Of a DNA stretch of 64,000 nucleotides, positions 49,492 through 60,856 are shown piece by piece. A program made the position numbers and the translations under genes. How positions within the stretch are numbered: position 1 is the first letter of the stretch; each line of letters begins with the position of its first letter. The DNA is from Gossypium raimondii (taxonomy: Eukaryota; Streptophyta; Magnoliopsida; Malvales; Malvaceae): positions 2,914,001 through 2,978,000 of the forward strand of contig NC_068565.1 in assembly GCF_025698545.1 (NCBI RefSeq), read 5' to 3'. The notes under the pieces were generated by a model. The model saw nothing but the letters and a program-made list of their open reading frames with translations, ran no database searches and had not been told where the DNA came from.

Positions 49492-50819
49492 ATGGCTCCA
49501 AGTTTGGATGATGAGAGCTCTCTTTTTAACTTTGTCGTCCGAGATGGAAATGGCGTCAAAGGAATAGTGGACTCTGGCATATCAAAGGTGCCTCGGCCTT
49601 ACATTCAACCACCTGCCGAGCAAATTAATAAGAAAAATGCAAGTAAATGTGAGATACCACCGATCGATTTGTCGAAGCTCGATGGCCCCGAGCATGACGA
49701 AGTGGCCAACCAAATTGTTAGAGCTGCTGAGACTCTTGGATTCTTCCAAGTTGTAAACCATGGAGTTCCCATACAACTACTCGACGCCCTTAAGCAGACC
49801 GCACATAACTTCTTTGGATTGCCTGCAGAAAGAAAGGCTGTTTATCGCAAAGAGGTGAGTCCATCCCCATTAGTGAAATATGGGACTAGTTTTGTGCCCG
49901 AGAAAGAGAAAGCATTGGAATGGAAAGACTATATTAGCATGGCTTACACTAATGAGAATGAAGCTCTTCAACAGTGGCCTATGGAGTGCAGGTAATGAAA
50001 TATATATGCTCTACATTTCTTTTCCTTTTCCCTTGAAATTTTGAAACCTAATTAACGAGAGATTGATGTAAATATCAATATTCCCTTTGTAGGGATGTTG
50101 CTCTTCAATATTTGAAGACGTCGCATGAGATGGTGAAGAAATTGCTTGATGCTTTGATGGCAAATCTAGGAGTGGAACTAGATGACTCAAATATCGATGC
50201 ATTCATCGGAAAGAAGATGGTTAACATGAATTTTTATCCAACATGTCCTAATCCTGAATTTACAGTCGGAGTAGGACGTCATTCCGATATGGGTACTCTT
50301 ACAATCTTATTACAAGATGGAATTGGCGGTTTGTATGTAAAAGTTCCTGAAGATATAGATATGGAAAAGAAAGGAGAGTGGGTAGAGATTCCTCCTATTC
50401 CTGGTGCCTTAGTCATCAACATCGGCGATATGTTACAGGTCCGAGTCAATATTTTATTTAACTCTTTTTTCACATTTATAGAGAAATTTAATAAATGGAA
50501 GTTTTAAAAAATGGTACTCTTTAGTCTAATACTTAACTAATGTTTTTTTTAAATATTTTTTATTCAGATATGGAGTAATGGAAGATATAAAAGTGCAGAG
50601 CATAGAGTACGAACCACAAGTACAAAATCTCGAGTGTCTATACCAATATTTACAAGTCCTCAAGCAACACAAAAGGTTGCACCATTACCTCAAGTGGTAG
50701 AGAAAGATGGGATGGCTCATTATAGAGAATTTTTATTTTCAGATTACATGAATAGCTTTTTTGGGAACGCACATGATGGCAAAAAATCTCTTGACTTTGC
50801 AAAAGTTAACTTTTCTTGA
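49492..50819 (+). CDS. F6'H: Feruloyl-CoA 6'-hydroxylase-like 2OG/Fe(II) dioxygenase, copy C (inverted)
   Basis: The only intact copy on the plus strand. Exons 49492-49991, 50093-50438 and 50568-50819 (500, 346, 252 nt) give 365 aa, the same architecture as A and B. It starts 'MAPSLDDESSLFNFVVRDG'. Iron ligands are His230, Asp232 and His294, and the 2OG-binding pair is Arg304/Ser306 in 'SRVSIP'. The protein ends 'AHDGKKSLDFAKVNFS'. Expected function as for A and B: a cytosolic hydroxycinnamoyl-CoA ortho-hydroxylase feeding coumarin synthesis. The reverse complement of its upstream region (49260-49380) resembles the flank of copy B, so the gene and its promoter were inverted together. No lesion seen. 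Confidence 0.93.
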
Positions 50820-51422
50820 AGAAAAAGATAATATGTTATTTTATTCATTCGATTTTAAGATGTATGTTATATCCTCTTTAGTACAAAAATTCATATATGA
50901 TAACAAATTAAATAATGATTTATTGTAATCTTCATCCTATTTTATTTATTTATTTTAAATAAGAAGTTGTGATTGAGATTGAGAGTATAAACAAGATTTA
51001 CACTGACCGATACATTTAATCTGTTAGTATATGAAGTTTTATATTGACGGTAACAAATTTTTTCCGTATAATTAAAAATAATCCACAGATATAAATGTAC
51101 TTATATAACAGATTTTTTGTAGTGTATCGTTGAACATTTTATTTGTGGACAAGTTTACTTACTTGATATTACTAATGACATGTGACGTGTAAAAGCAACT
51201 CAAATGTGATAATTATCAAAACACATTAGAACTCTAAGAAAATATCTTTATTTGATTCAATGTCTTCATCAATCATATATAGATTATAATATCGTGTAAT
51301 ATACTGAAGATCTTGAAAAAGTTACGAGAAATCTAATATAAATTTTTTGGTTGAAGTATGGAGTACAATACCTGATTCCACAGTTTTTTGCAACAAACAT
51401 TGGAACCGGCAGTATTAACATC

Positions 51423-51556
51423 TAGGCCTTCAAGCCTCGACAAAACAATGGGTAGTATGTCACATCTTGCATTTTAGTCCACTATCCTTTGACGCCATTT
51501 CCATCTCCATGGACAAAGTTAAAAAGGAAGGTCTCGTTATCGAAACATGCAGCCAT
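51423..51556 (-). pseudogene. Fragment E of a dioxygenase gene
   Basis: Minus strand from 51556 reads 'MAACFDNETFLFNFV' and then 'DGNGVKG', the N-terminus of the cluster's dioxygenases. A one-base loss after 'GVKG' breaks the frame ('aaaggatagtggact' where copies B and C have 'aaaggaatagtggact'). About 80 bp are then missing, and homology resumes with a degraded 'tgtgacatac...tttgtcgaggcttgaaggcc' matching the 'PPIDLSKLDG' region. Nothing of exons 2-3 is left. The 5' leader (51557-51680) is preserved, so this was a full gene before truncation. Confidence 0.8.
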
Positions 51557-52040
51557 ATGGTTGTTAAATGCAAGTATTTCTTTTGTATGTGCAGAGGGTT
51601 TGATTGCAATGAAATTGTATGATGGATCTACTAAAAGGGAATGAGGACTGTTTAGGGCACATGGATGGATGATTATCAACTTAAAAAAGATTTAATTTTG
51701 TATTGACTTATGATGTGAAGGGTTTTGAACTTTCAGCAAGACAATGTATTGGGCGTTTACATATGACAAAATATTTTACCATTGAAGAAATTTAGCAGTC
51801 TGTAAATTGAAGGAAGCTGCTTCAATCTCCAATTCTGACAAAAAAAGAAAAAGCAAATTTGAACGAAAACCGATTGTTATTTGAAGAGTACATATAAAAG
51901 CTGATATTTGTTGAAAAAATAAATATAATTATTTATTACAATAATAAAATAATGTAACAATTGTTGCTGTTGTTGAAGAAGACCTCAAAAGTTATAAAAT
52001 TATTGAATAAATATAGTTGTTTGTTGAAAAAATTTATCAA
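51557..52040. repeat. Upstream flank of fragment E
   Basis: Retains the leader shared by copies B, C and D and then 'gggcgtttacatatgac' and 'accattgaagaaatttagcagtctg', which recurs at 48580. Part of the repeated dioxygenase unit. Confidence 0.65.
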
Positions 52041-52149
52041 TTGATAATGTGAATAGATTTGTTACTATAATTTTAAATCTTAATATTTAAAATTTTATAT
52101 TTTAAAATCAAATTTAGAATTTTTGGATAAACGAGTAGATAATTTTGTA

Positions 52150-52385
52150 TATTATTTTAGTTTTTACCATTTTAATTTTAATTATTATTTTTTACCCAAC
52201 CAATATTAAAAAAAAGATGTTTTTTGAGTGACCAAAATGAAAGCAACCTAAAAGTTGAGTGATCAAAATGAATATGTAAACATGATGTAAGCATCTTAAA
52301 AATTGGATGACCAAATTACAAGGTTTTCATTTTGGTTACTCAAAATGAAATCCTTGGGTGACCAACTAGCTAATTTACCCTTTTT
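52150..52385. mobile_element. MITE-like element of the 'gggtaaatt...ggtcac' family
   Basis: Contains repeated 'gtgaccaaaatga' and 'ggatgaccaaatta' phrases on both strands. It ends 'gggtgaccaactagctaattt'+'acccttt', resembling the ends of the long-TIR element at 16625-17625. It has no coding frame. The left border is uncertain. It lies about 250 bp upstream of the murD ATG. Confidence 0.4.
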
Positions 52386-52630
52386 TCCATACCCCTTCTC
52401 TGCGCCCCTGGTAGTCACTGGACTTTGGTCTCCTTGTCCTAAAATTTGTGTCTCTGTCAATCACAGTAAATTGGTTTTTAGGTAGCTCATTTAATCTCTG
52501 TTGTCTCTTTTTTTTTTTTCAATGACCCATTATGGAAAATCAAATGCAGTACAACAAATTAAAAACAAGAAGCATAAAATAATTGAAAACCCAAAGGCCT
52601 AAACCGATAAATTTTGTCTGCAGAAAAACC

Positions 52631-55600
52631 ATGGAGCTCCTACCTCTCAACTATGGAAACAAAACCCTGCCTCTCAAATCCACTCCCTCTCCCAAAATCA
52701 CTTGTTTCAGAACCATTCGAGCTTGCTCTCCCAGACAGGACCTCAAAGGCCGAACTGTTGCAGTAAGCACTCCCCCCTCTTTGTATTACATTGTTCATTT
52801 TATCTCCAAATACTCTCTTCTTTCACTAAGCTCTTAATCACACTATAAGATTTCAGTGGTTGAAGGCAAAAACCCAAAGTTCATGATGAGCTAAAATGAG
52901 TAATCCTGATGGTGCACTTTACTTTAAATATGAATTAATGAAGGAAGAAAAAGGGAAATGGAATAATAACTTTAGTCCCTCTCAACTAACAATAGTTTAA
53001 TTTATTGTTGGTCAAGTTGTTTCAGTCATTTTATTGTGTCTTTGTCATATTGGTAGACAATGAGTTCTTGAAGGAATTTGTTAAATCCAACAATGGTTCA
53101 TATAACAGTTGAATTACAGGTAATTGGCTTGGGAATATCTGGAAAAGCTGCTGCAAGGCTTGCTCTTGCGCGAGGTGCTTCGGTTGTAGGTATTGATCAG
53201 GATGAGAGTTTGAGTTCGCTAGAGGTATATTATTGTTTATCCCTTCATGTTCTTAAATTTGTTGTGGTCACTTAAACTGGTTCCTTGTACCCCATTTTAA
53301 TGCTTAACTTGCTCTTGGTTACAGCATGATCCTTCTTTTATGGCATTGAACTCTACTGGGTTCAAAACGGTCCTTGGAAACTTTGATTGGAATCTGCTTA
53401 AGGATGCAGATGTGGTAGTTGTTTCTCCTGGAGTTCCCCTAGAAAAATACGGCCTTTCATATTTGTTACAGTCGGTAAGTTCATGTCTTAATTTCAGCAT
53501 CTATTTTCTTGAGAAATAAGAGTTGGCAGGCCTGAAATTTTATGAATTATAAGATGGGGTTAAATAATCATGTCATATGTATTCTACTTTTCTGACGCTG
53601 TCATACGTTCGTTTATGATTCATTTCCATAAATAACCTTATGCAAATGAAGATACAATATACTTCTGCATTTTGGCACCTTTGTTCCTACAAATATTCGA
53701 TGATGAGTTTGTTAGTTCCCATCTTTTCCTGCTATTTTTATGTTTGATAATTTGTGATAACCTTTTCTGTCTATTAGCAGGGAAAACAGGTCATGTCCGA
53801 GTTGGATTTTGCAGCAGAAGCCCTCCCAAAAAGTGTCAAAATTTTGGCAGTGACAGGGACCAATGGGAAATCCACTACTGTTACTTTTGCTGGACAGGTT
53901 TCTCTACTACTCTGGTTGATTTTATGTATATTTGTATTGTAGTAACGCATTACACTTGTTCTGTATTCTTGATATAATAGGTCTCATCATGTTCCTCAAT
54001 GTCTAAGACATGTTGCTATAGAAGACCAGTGAGACAAATTAGAAGCTGAAATGAACATGCATGCTGAAAACAGGCTCTGTTTAGCATTAGTAGAACACTG
54101 CCTCTAACATTTATTTTCTTTAATCAACACCTACTTAGCTCTTTTATGTATGGAAGCCGTGTTATCCATGTCATAGTTAGTTGTTGTGGAACAAGGTTAT
54201 CTCATTACCATTTCCTTTCGTATTGTATAAAAGAATTAATTCATGGAGCAAAGAGCAATTGAACCTGTGACTTACTCCTCCATCGTGTTCATATGGACAT
54301 CATTTAAACTGACAGCCATGTCACTTTCAACAACATAAAAAGTTATAGTCAATGGGGCAGCTTTATATACCTGTCCTTTCTAGCCATCACATCTTGTGAT
54401 ATGAGCTTACCTACAGTCTCCCTGTGTTTTATTTTTACCCTGATCATTTGATGGCAGATGCTTAATCATTTTGGTATTGATACATTTGTGGGGGGGAACC
54501 TTGGAACTTCACTCTCTGAGGCTGCAATTCAGCATGTGACATTGCCCGCACAAGAATGTAAGCTTAAGGTGAGTCTAATTGATCTTTTCTCCCTTTCCTT
54601 TTTCTGTTTTGTTTGCTCGTAATATACATGCCAACATTTTCCAGGTTGCAGTAGTGGAAGTCAGCAGCTACCAAATGGCAATTCCCTGTGTGTACTTCCG
54701 TCCTTCGGTGAGTAGACTTGGGAGATTTCTTGATAACTGCTGAAGTGCTTTGATTTAATTTTTTTGACTTTAATCTGGTGATATAAAAATTCTTTGTAGG
54801 TTTCTGTGGTACTAAATCTTACCCCTGATCATTTCGAAAGGCACAAGACAATGCTTGATTATGCAGAGCACAAGTGTCGTCTATTTTCTCACATGACCAA
54901 CGCCAAGCTGGGACTTCTTTCATTTGGTATGTTCCTTTTTGCTTCCATATAAAATAAGTAAATAACACTTATTCTCCACAGGCTTAAGTGTTGGACTTGT
55001 AAGTCCTTGATGTGTCTAAAGCTTACTCTATCATATGGAGATCGTAGTTACCCTTTCTTTTTAACAGCCAATCAAATAATTCCTTCTAGGGAACCAGCAC
55101 TTGGATGAAGCAGTTAAGAAATATTGGAATAAATTTAATCCTGCTTGGATAGGAGCTTTCCCTGGTTTGGAAGTAAGAAATACTACTCTACTTGCAGTTG
55201 TTGGACAAACTTTATTCACTCATGGTTTAAAAATTGGTATGAAAAGTATCGTTTTTATTATTCGTTGTGATTCATTTGAATGTAATGTTGCTGGCAATTG
55301 CTTGCTTGGAAAAGATTGATACGGAGGCAAAAATTGCCACCTTCAAAGTTCCTGACATAGGAATTGAGTCACAATTGCAACTTGGTAGCATGAGAGCCAT
55401 GGGGAAGCACAACTATTTTAATGCTGCAGTGGCTGCATTGTCTGTGGCTGGACTGGATGTTGGCGTACATATTGAAGACATCAATTCAACAATTGAGAAA
55501 CTGAGGCCACCGCCTCATCGAATGCAAGTTGGTAAGTGTCAATACATTGTAATACTTGGACATATTTGGATTACTAATTGATGTGTGGAATTTTCATCTA

Positions 55601-57290
55601 TAATAAGCTAGAGATTATAGTGATTTATTTTCCTTAGTCAAGGATTTTCCTAGGTTGAGCCCCAACTCGTGGTTTGCTGTAACAGCAGCCACTCCCGTCT
55701 TGGAACAATCATGATGTTGCTAGACCTAGTCTTGATAGAAACCTTTTTAACCTTGGACCTCTACCGTTCTTACAGTTGACCTTGACTGACTTTTTAGAAA
55801 TTTTGGTGGTTCGACTACTCTTCAAGTCTTATTATACTTGTAAAATCCCTCATCGCTGTCATGATGGAAGAATATGGTGGTTGTAACTTTTTTGCCATGC
55901 AAAGTTTAATATCTTAATACTCTTGGATTGAGAATAATAAACAGAAAAAGCTTCTATTATCACAAGCAACTGCTAAAATGGCATTAAGCTGACCAGTAAT
56001 TTGGTGTTCATATTAGAGTATAACATGTGTCTAGTGTAAGAAAACAATTGCCATCTAAGAAGTTGAATGGCATATGATTTACTTGTAGATGCAGTATTTT
56101 ATGAAGGTTTTTTTTTTTTTTTTTTGGTTTGCTTACCGGCTCTCTGACCTCTTAATATATGAAGTTAATTCCACTTTTTATATCGAGTTTTTGAGTGTTT
56201 AAACTGCGAATTCTTTATGAGTTAATCTTGGATTGTTTCCTTGGTACCTGAGCTTTAAGCAAGACTATTTTTTTCTGATTCTTGGCATTCATCATGCAGT
56301 ACACAAGGATATTCATGGGGTTACATGGGTGGATGACAGCAAGGCAACAAATGTTGAAGCTACGTATGCAGGGCTTATGGGTCTGAAGGGACAAAAATCA
56401 GTGATTCTACTTGGAGGCCTTGCTAAGGTTCGGTATTCATCATTTCCTCTTAATATAATTTTATTCATAACTGCTTTGATGCCTTCACTGTGGTGTTTGC
56501 TTCCTTTTTCTGTATCATTAAAGTTGAATCTGAGCTTTGTACATGGCTGAACTTTGACTTTGCTTACCGTCCTAAACATGGTTTCCCCTTTACTTTTATT
56601 GTTCCTTAATTCTCTCTGGACCCATTATAGGCATTTGCTCATGTACTATAACCATGTTAAACATAGGTAGATTGTTTTTTATTGTTTTTTTTTTCAGGTC
56701 TTAGTCGGACAAGCGTCAAATGGTTTTGAAGAATTGATCGAGCCACTAACGGGCCATAGATGTGTAATAACTGTACGTGAGATGCTTCTTCTTGACATAT
56801 GCAAGTTTCCTATTCAAAATTCTTACTTCCTGTGTTTTCACCTCTTATATTTTTATGGCTTGTTTCTAAACTGGCTTTTGCATGAATGCCCAAAGTTCGG
56901 GGCTTCAGGAACCATGATTCATCAGGAATTGTCCGATAACGGTCTTGACATTCCTTGTATTCAAGCCACAAACCTGAAGGATGCAGTCGAGCAAGCTAGG
57001 AAGATGGCAAAACATGGTTTGTTCTCTTCAAAGATTTTCGGTTTGATATGTTTGTTTAGTCATGTAGTCATATTTTGCTTCTAGTTCTAGCAGCCAACAT
57101 TGACTTTCAGGTGCAGTCCTAGTCTTTTAGATGGGGATGTTGCTAATGATAACAACATTCATTTTATTCACACATGGACATTGAAACAGGTGATGCCATT
57201 GTGCTAAGTCCAGCTTGTGCTAGCTTTGATGAATTCAGGAACTTCGAGCATCGAGGGATGGTTTTCCGGGAATTGGCCTTATCTTCATAA
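52631..57290 (+). CDS. murD: MurD: UDP-N-acetylmuramoylalanine--D-glutamate ligase, plastid type
   Basis: Adds D-glutamate to UDP-MurNAc-L-alanine with ATP, the second amino-acid step in peptidoglycan precursor synthesis. Thirteen exons: 52631-52762, 53120-53224, 53325-53474, 53781-53897, 54458-54568, 54645-54707, 54800-54926, 55091-55173, 55315-55531, 56300-56427, 56698-56772, 56896-57016, 57190-57290. They give 509 aa against about 440 in bacteria. Residues 1-44 are Ser/Thr/Lys/Arg-rich, like a chloroplast transit peptide. Then come the Rossmann domain ('[20 protein letters not shown]'), the ATP P-loop 'GTNGKST' (155-161), 'EVSSYQM' (210-216), '[10 protein letters not shown]' (232-241) with probable carbamylated Lys251, 'GKHNYFNAA' and the Mur-ligase hallmark 'DDSKATN' (380-386). 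No lesion. Weak points are the exon-9 acceptor, which lacks a pyrimidine tract, and a NAGNAG acceptor at exon 4. The substrate in an angiosperm is inferred. Confidence 0.93.
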
Positions 57291-57685
57291 CACGTTTTCA
57301 ACCACTCTGTTATAAACCATATGCATTGAATAAATCTGTTAGAAAACTATGGATTTTTGGCTAAGCTTGAGAACCATAGAGCATAATTAGTTTTCAGAAA
57401 TAAAATATATCCAATGTACTTTTTATGAATCAAATAATAGCTTAAGCCATCTTGAGTTTTGGAACTATTGATGTATATTTAAAATGGATAATCAAATGAC
57501 CAATTTTAGGAATTGTAAACTTAAGTTATTTTTGATTCAAAAAGAATGTAGAAAGAATAAATGGAAACTTCATAATCTTTTACTTTATTGTCACATGACA
57601 GCATTTGTCCTAAAGTCAATAATTTATAATAGATGTCCTAAAAACCCCAGTAGTTGAAAGAGTAAGTTGGCACAAGTCTTCCACT
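57291..57685. other. Convergent 3' ends of murD and pseudogene D
   Basis: About 400 bp between the murD stop and the former stop of the minus-strand pseudogene. It probably holds the murD 3' UTR and contains no other feature I can support. Confidence 0.5.
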
Positions 57686-59002
57686 TCAAGCAGAGTTGGT
57701 TTTTGCAAATTCAATAGATTTTTTTGCTGTGATGTGCATTCCCAAAGAAGTTATTCATGTAATCTGAAAACAAAAATTATTTATAACGAGCTGCTCCATC
57801 TTTCTCCACCACTTGGGGTAGTGGTGCAATCTTTTGTGTTGTTTGTGGGTTGTAAATATTGGTATTGACACTCTTGATTTTGTACTTGTGGTGTGAACTA
57901 TATGCTCTGCACTTTTATACCTTCCATTACTCCAAATCTGCACAAAAACAAATTAGGTATTAAGCTAGATTTTTCTATTCACTAAAATTCTTTTATCTTA
58001 ATATAATTCCTTGAAATTAAAAGAAGCCTCAAAATAAATATCGATATAAACTTGTAACATATCGCTAATATTGATGATTAAAGCACCAGAAATAGGAGGG
58101 ATTTCTACCCACTCTCCCTTCTTTTCCATGTTTACATCTTGCGGGACTTTTATATACAAGCCGCCAATTCCATCTTGTAATAAGATTGTAAGAGTATCCA
58201 TATCGGAATGGTGTCTTACACCGATTGTGAGCTCAGGATTAGGACATGTTAGATAAAAGTTCATATTAACCATCTTTTTTCCAATGAATCCATCAATCTT
58301 GGAGTCATCTAGCTCCGCTCCTAGATTTCCCAGCAAAGCTTCAAGCAATTTCCTCACCATCTCATGTGATGTCTTCAAATATTGAAGAGCAACGTCCCTA
58401 CAAAGAGAATATTGATATTTACATCAAGCTCTGTTAATTAGGCTTCAAAATGCCAAGGAAAAAAAGAAAGAAGAGAGACTGCAGGACATATATAGTTCAT
58501 TACCTGCACTCTACAGGCCACTGTTGAAGAGCTTCATCATCATTGGTGTAAGCCATGCTAATATAGTCTTTCCTTTCCAAGCTTTCTCCTTCTCAGGTAC
58601 AAAACTCGTCCCATACTTCACTAATGGGGATGGACTCACCTCTTTTCGATAAACAGACTTTCTCTCTGGAGGCAATCCAAAGAAGTTATGTGCGGTCTGC
58701 TTAAGGGAGTCGAGTAGTTCTGTTGGTACTCCATGGTTGACAACTTGGAAGAATCCAAGAGTCTCAGCAGCTCTAACAATTTGGTTGACCACTTCATCAT
58801 GGTCAGGGCCATCGAGCTTCGACAAATCGATAGGTGGTATCTCACATTTGCTCGCATGTTTTTTATTAATTTGCTCGGCGGGTGGTTGAATGTATGCCTG
58901 GGGCACCTTTGATATACCCAAGTCCACAATTCCTTTGACGCCATTTCCATCACGGACGACAAAGTTAAAAAGGGAGGTTTCATTATCGAAACTAGGAGCC
59001 AT
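57686..59002 (-). pseudogene. Feruloyl-CoA 6'-hydroxylase-like dioxygenase, copy D, inactivated
   Basis: All three exons are recognisable: 59002-58504 (499 nt, one short of the family's 500), 58397-58052 (346) and 57937-57686 (252). Lesions: a 1-bp loss after 'PEKEKA' near 58578 shifts the frame in exon 1; a 1-bp loss near 57850 shifts exon 3; nearby an in-frame codon has become TAA; and an extra A in the A-run near 57720 restores length but not function. The last base of exon 2 is A instead of G (CAA|GT). The motif 'GVGRHSDMG' has become 'GVRHHSDMD'. Iron ligands His-Ser-Asp remain but the full protein cannot be made. It keeps a TATA box and leader, so it may still be transcribed. Confidence 0.92.
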
Positions 59003-59093
59003 TTGGGTGTAAAATGTAAGTATTTCTTTTGTATGTGCAGAGGGTTTGATTGAATGAAATTGTGTGGTTGATGGACCAAAGGGAAACGGGTGC

Positions 59094-59103
59094 TATTTAT
59101 ATA
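59094..59103 (-). promoter_or_regulatory. TATA box of pseudogene D
   Basis: Minus strand TATATAAATA, about 95 bp upstream of the former ATG, as in the intact copies. Confidence 0.55.
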
Positions 59104-59112
59104 GTGCATGGT

Positions 59113-59612
59113 TTTGACGCCAACGGCAGCCGCTGTTGCTGAATAAGACCACTCCGAAGGTTATAAAAACATTAAATAATTGCTATATTTATCTGTTCAA
59201 TATTTAGTTCATTTGTAAGTCTCCACACATATAAATATTTAGTTTGAATTAATCCACAAAATCTTAAGAGGTTTGAATTGACGTTTTAAATGTAGTACAA
59301 AAATTTCAAGATGAGAACGATGTGAGAAGATATCATTCAACAAAATTCCAAAAGACATTGTTTGTTGAGACTTTGCATGGAGGAGTTATTGTCAATGTGC
59401 TCTTCATTGTATATTATAATATTACTCAGATTTTCCCCCATGGAAACTTGGTTCTATTTTCGTTTTCCATGAAAAGACAGGTTGGCATTATTTACGTATT
59501 CAACGCATGACTTCTCCAAATTTATAATTTACATCATTCTTGTCTTCAAAGTTATATTGCTACATATTTTAAATTTTAATTCAATCATCTAAGATTCTGT
59601 GGAATAATTCAA

Positions 59613-59615
<3 letters not shown>
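59113..59615. repeat. Upstream flank of pseudogene D
   Basis: About 500 bp colinear with 48757-49120 in the same orientation ('gccgctgttgctgaataaga' against 'gccgctattgttgaagacga', and 'tttgaattaatccacaaaat'). It is one of the repeated units of the dioxygenase cluster. The 62-aa frame at 59322-59510 lies inside it and has no recognisable domain. Confidence 0.7.

Positions 59616-59653
<38 letters not shown>
59616..59653. repeat. (AT)n microsatellite
   Basis: 19 uninterrupted AT units. Confidence 0.9.
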
Positions 59654-59655
<2 letters not shown>

Positions 59656-59689
59656 TATGATCAAATCTAATAAGGTAGTGTTTAGAAAA

Positions 59690-60586
59690 TCATTTAATAA
59701 TTAGATTAATTGTTTATAATTACATAGGAGTGACGTATTTGAGTAATCATTTTAATTGGTGGGTCTCATTGAATGGGGTGTAATTGAGGTACCCCAATTT
59801 TTAATTCTTAAGGGTGGGAGGGTGAGAATACGTTGAGTGTTTAGGATAGGTTTGGCCAAAATTTTCTTATATTATAAATCCTAAAAATCATATTATAAAA
59901 ATAATTTATGTGTATTTTATAAAGTTATAATGTTTATTAGAAAAGTATTATAATATATTTATTTATAAAATTTATGATCAAGAAGTATAATTATGTTATT
60001 GTTCTTTAATGAGGCATAAGGTAAGATATTTATAAATTTAATATATATTATAATAAAATATGTTTTACTTAATTATTAAGTATATATATTATATTATATT
60101 ATATTACAATAAAACAAAAAAATAAAGAATAAATAAAAAGAAAGAAAGGTACTTAACTTTTGATCGCTGATTCAACATCCAACAATGATCCCAAACTCAA
60201 ATGTGGTGATATTTATCCTTTGTGTCGGCATGTACCTAAGGTGTCTAAATAATAGTTATTTTGTGGTTTGATTGTAAATGAGGTTATAAATTTAATTTTG
60301 GTTAGTTTTATACATATAAATATGTGTTTGTTTTTTAAGCTATATTATGCCATGATAAATTGAACTAAATCTAAATAGGTGCATGTGAATTTAATTCTAT
60401 GTTTAAGTGCTCATGAACTGGGCCAAATTGATTTAGATTTGATATGTTTATAATTTGGATTAAAATGATGTTTTGATGACTTGTTTTGATGATATGAAAT
60501 TTTTAAAATTTTTATCTATTTGATCTGTAAACTCTGGTAATGCTCCGTAACCTGGCTCCGGTGAGGGATACGGGTTGGGTGTTACA
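59690..60586 (+). mobile_element. Right part of a Gypsy-type 5' LTR (left border unclear)
   Basis: The right border is defined: the sequence ends 'gggttgggtgttaca' at 60586 and is followed after five bases by a primer binding site, the structure of an LTR/internal junction. The left border was not found, so 59690 is only the place where the AT-rich LTR-like sequence appears to begin. Confidence 0.5.
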
Positions 60587-60591
60587 TTTAG

Positions 60592-60603
60592 TGGTATCAG
60601 AGC
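60592..60603 (+). other. Primer binding site for initiator-Met tRNA
   Basis: TGGTATCAGAGC, the standard plant LTR-retrotransposon primer site, five bases downstream of the LTR end. No gag-pol follows within the window, so the internal region was lost or replaced. Confidence 0.75.
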
Positions 60604-60817
60604 TTTGCAGGTTTAGCCAATTCTCGGACTAAATTGAGCTTGAAATTGAGTCTAGAGGTACATGTCATAATTGAGTCGAATTGAATTGGGATTTGGATGC
60701 TGATATATTTGTTTTTGATTTATAGTTGAAAATATCGAATAATTATAATGATAAAGTAAAAGAAAAAGAAATAGAAATAGAAGGAGAGAAAGAAACGAAA
60801 CAGAGAAGGAAAGAAAG

Positions 60818-60819
60818 GA

Positions 60820-60855
<36 letters not shown>

Positions 60856-60856
60856 A
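60818..60856. repeat. (GAAA)n microsatellite
   Basis: About ten tandem GAAA units in a purine-rich tract. Confidence 0.85.
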
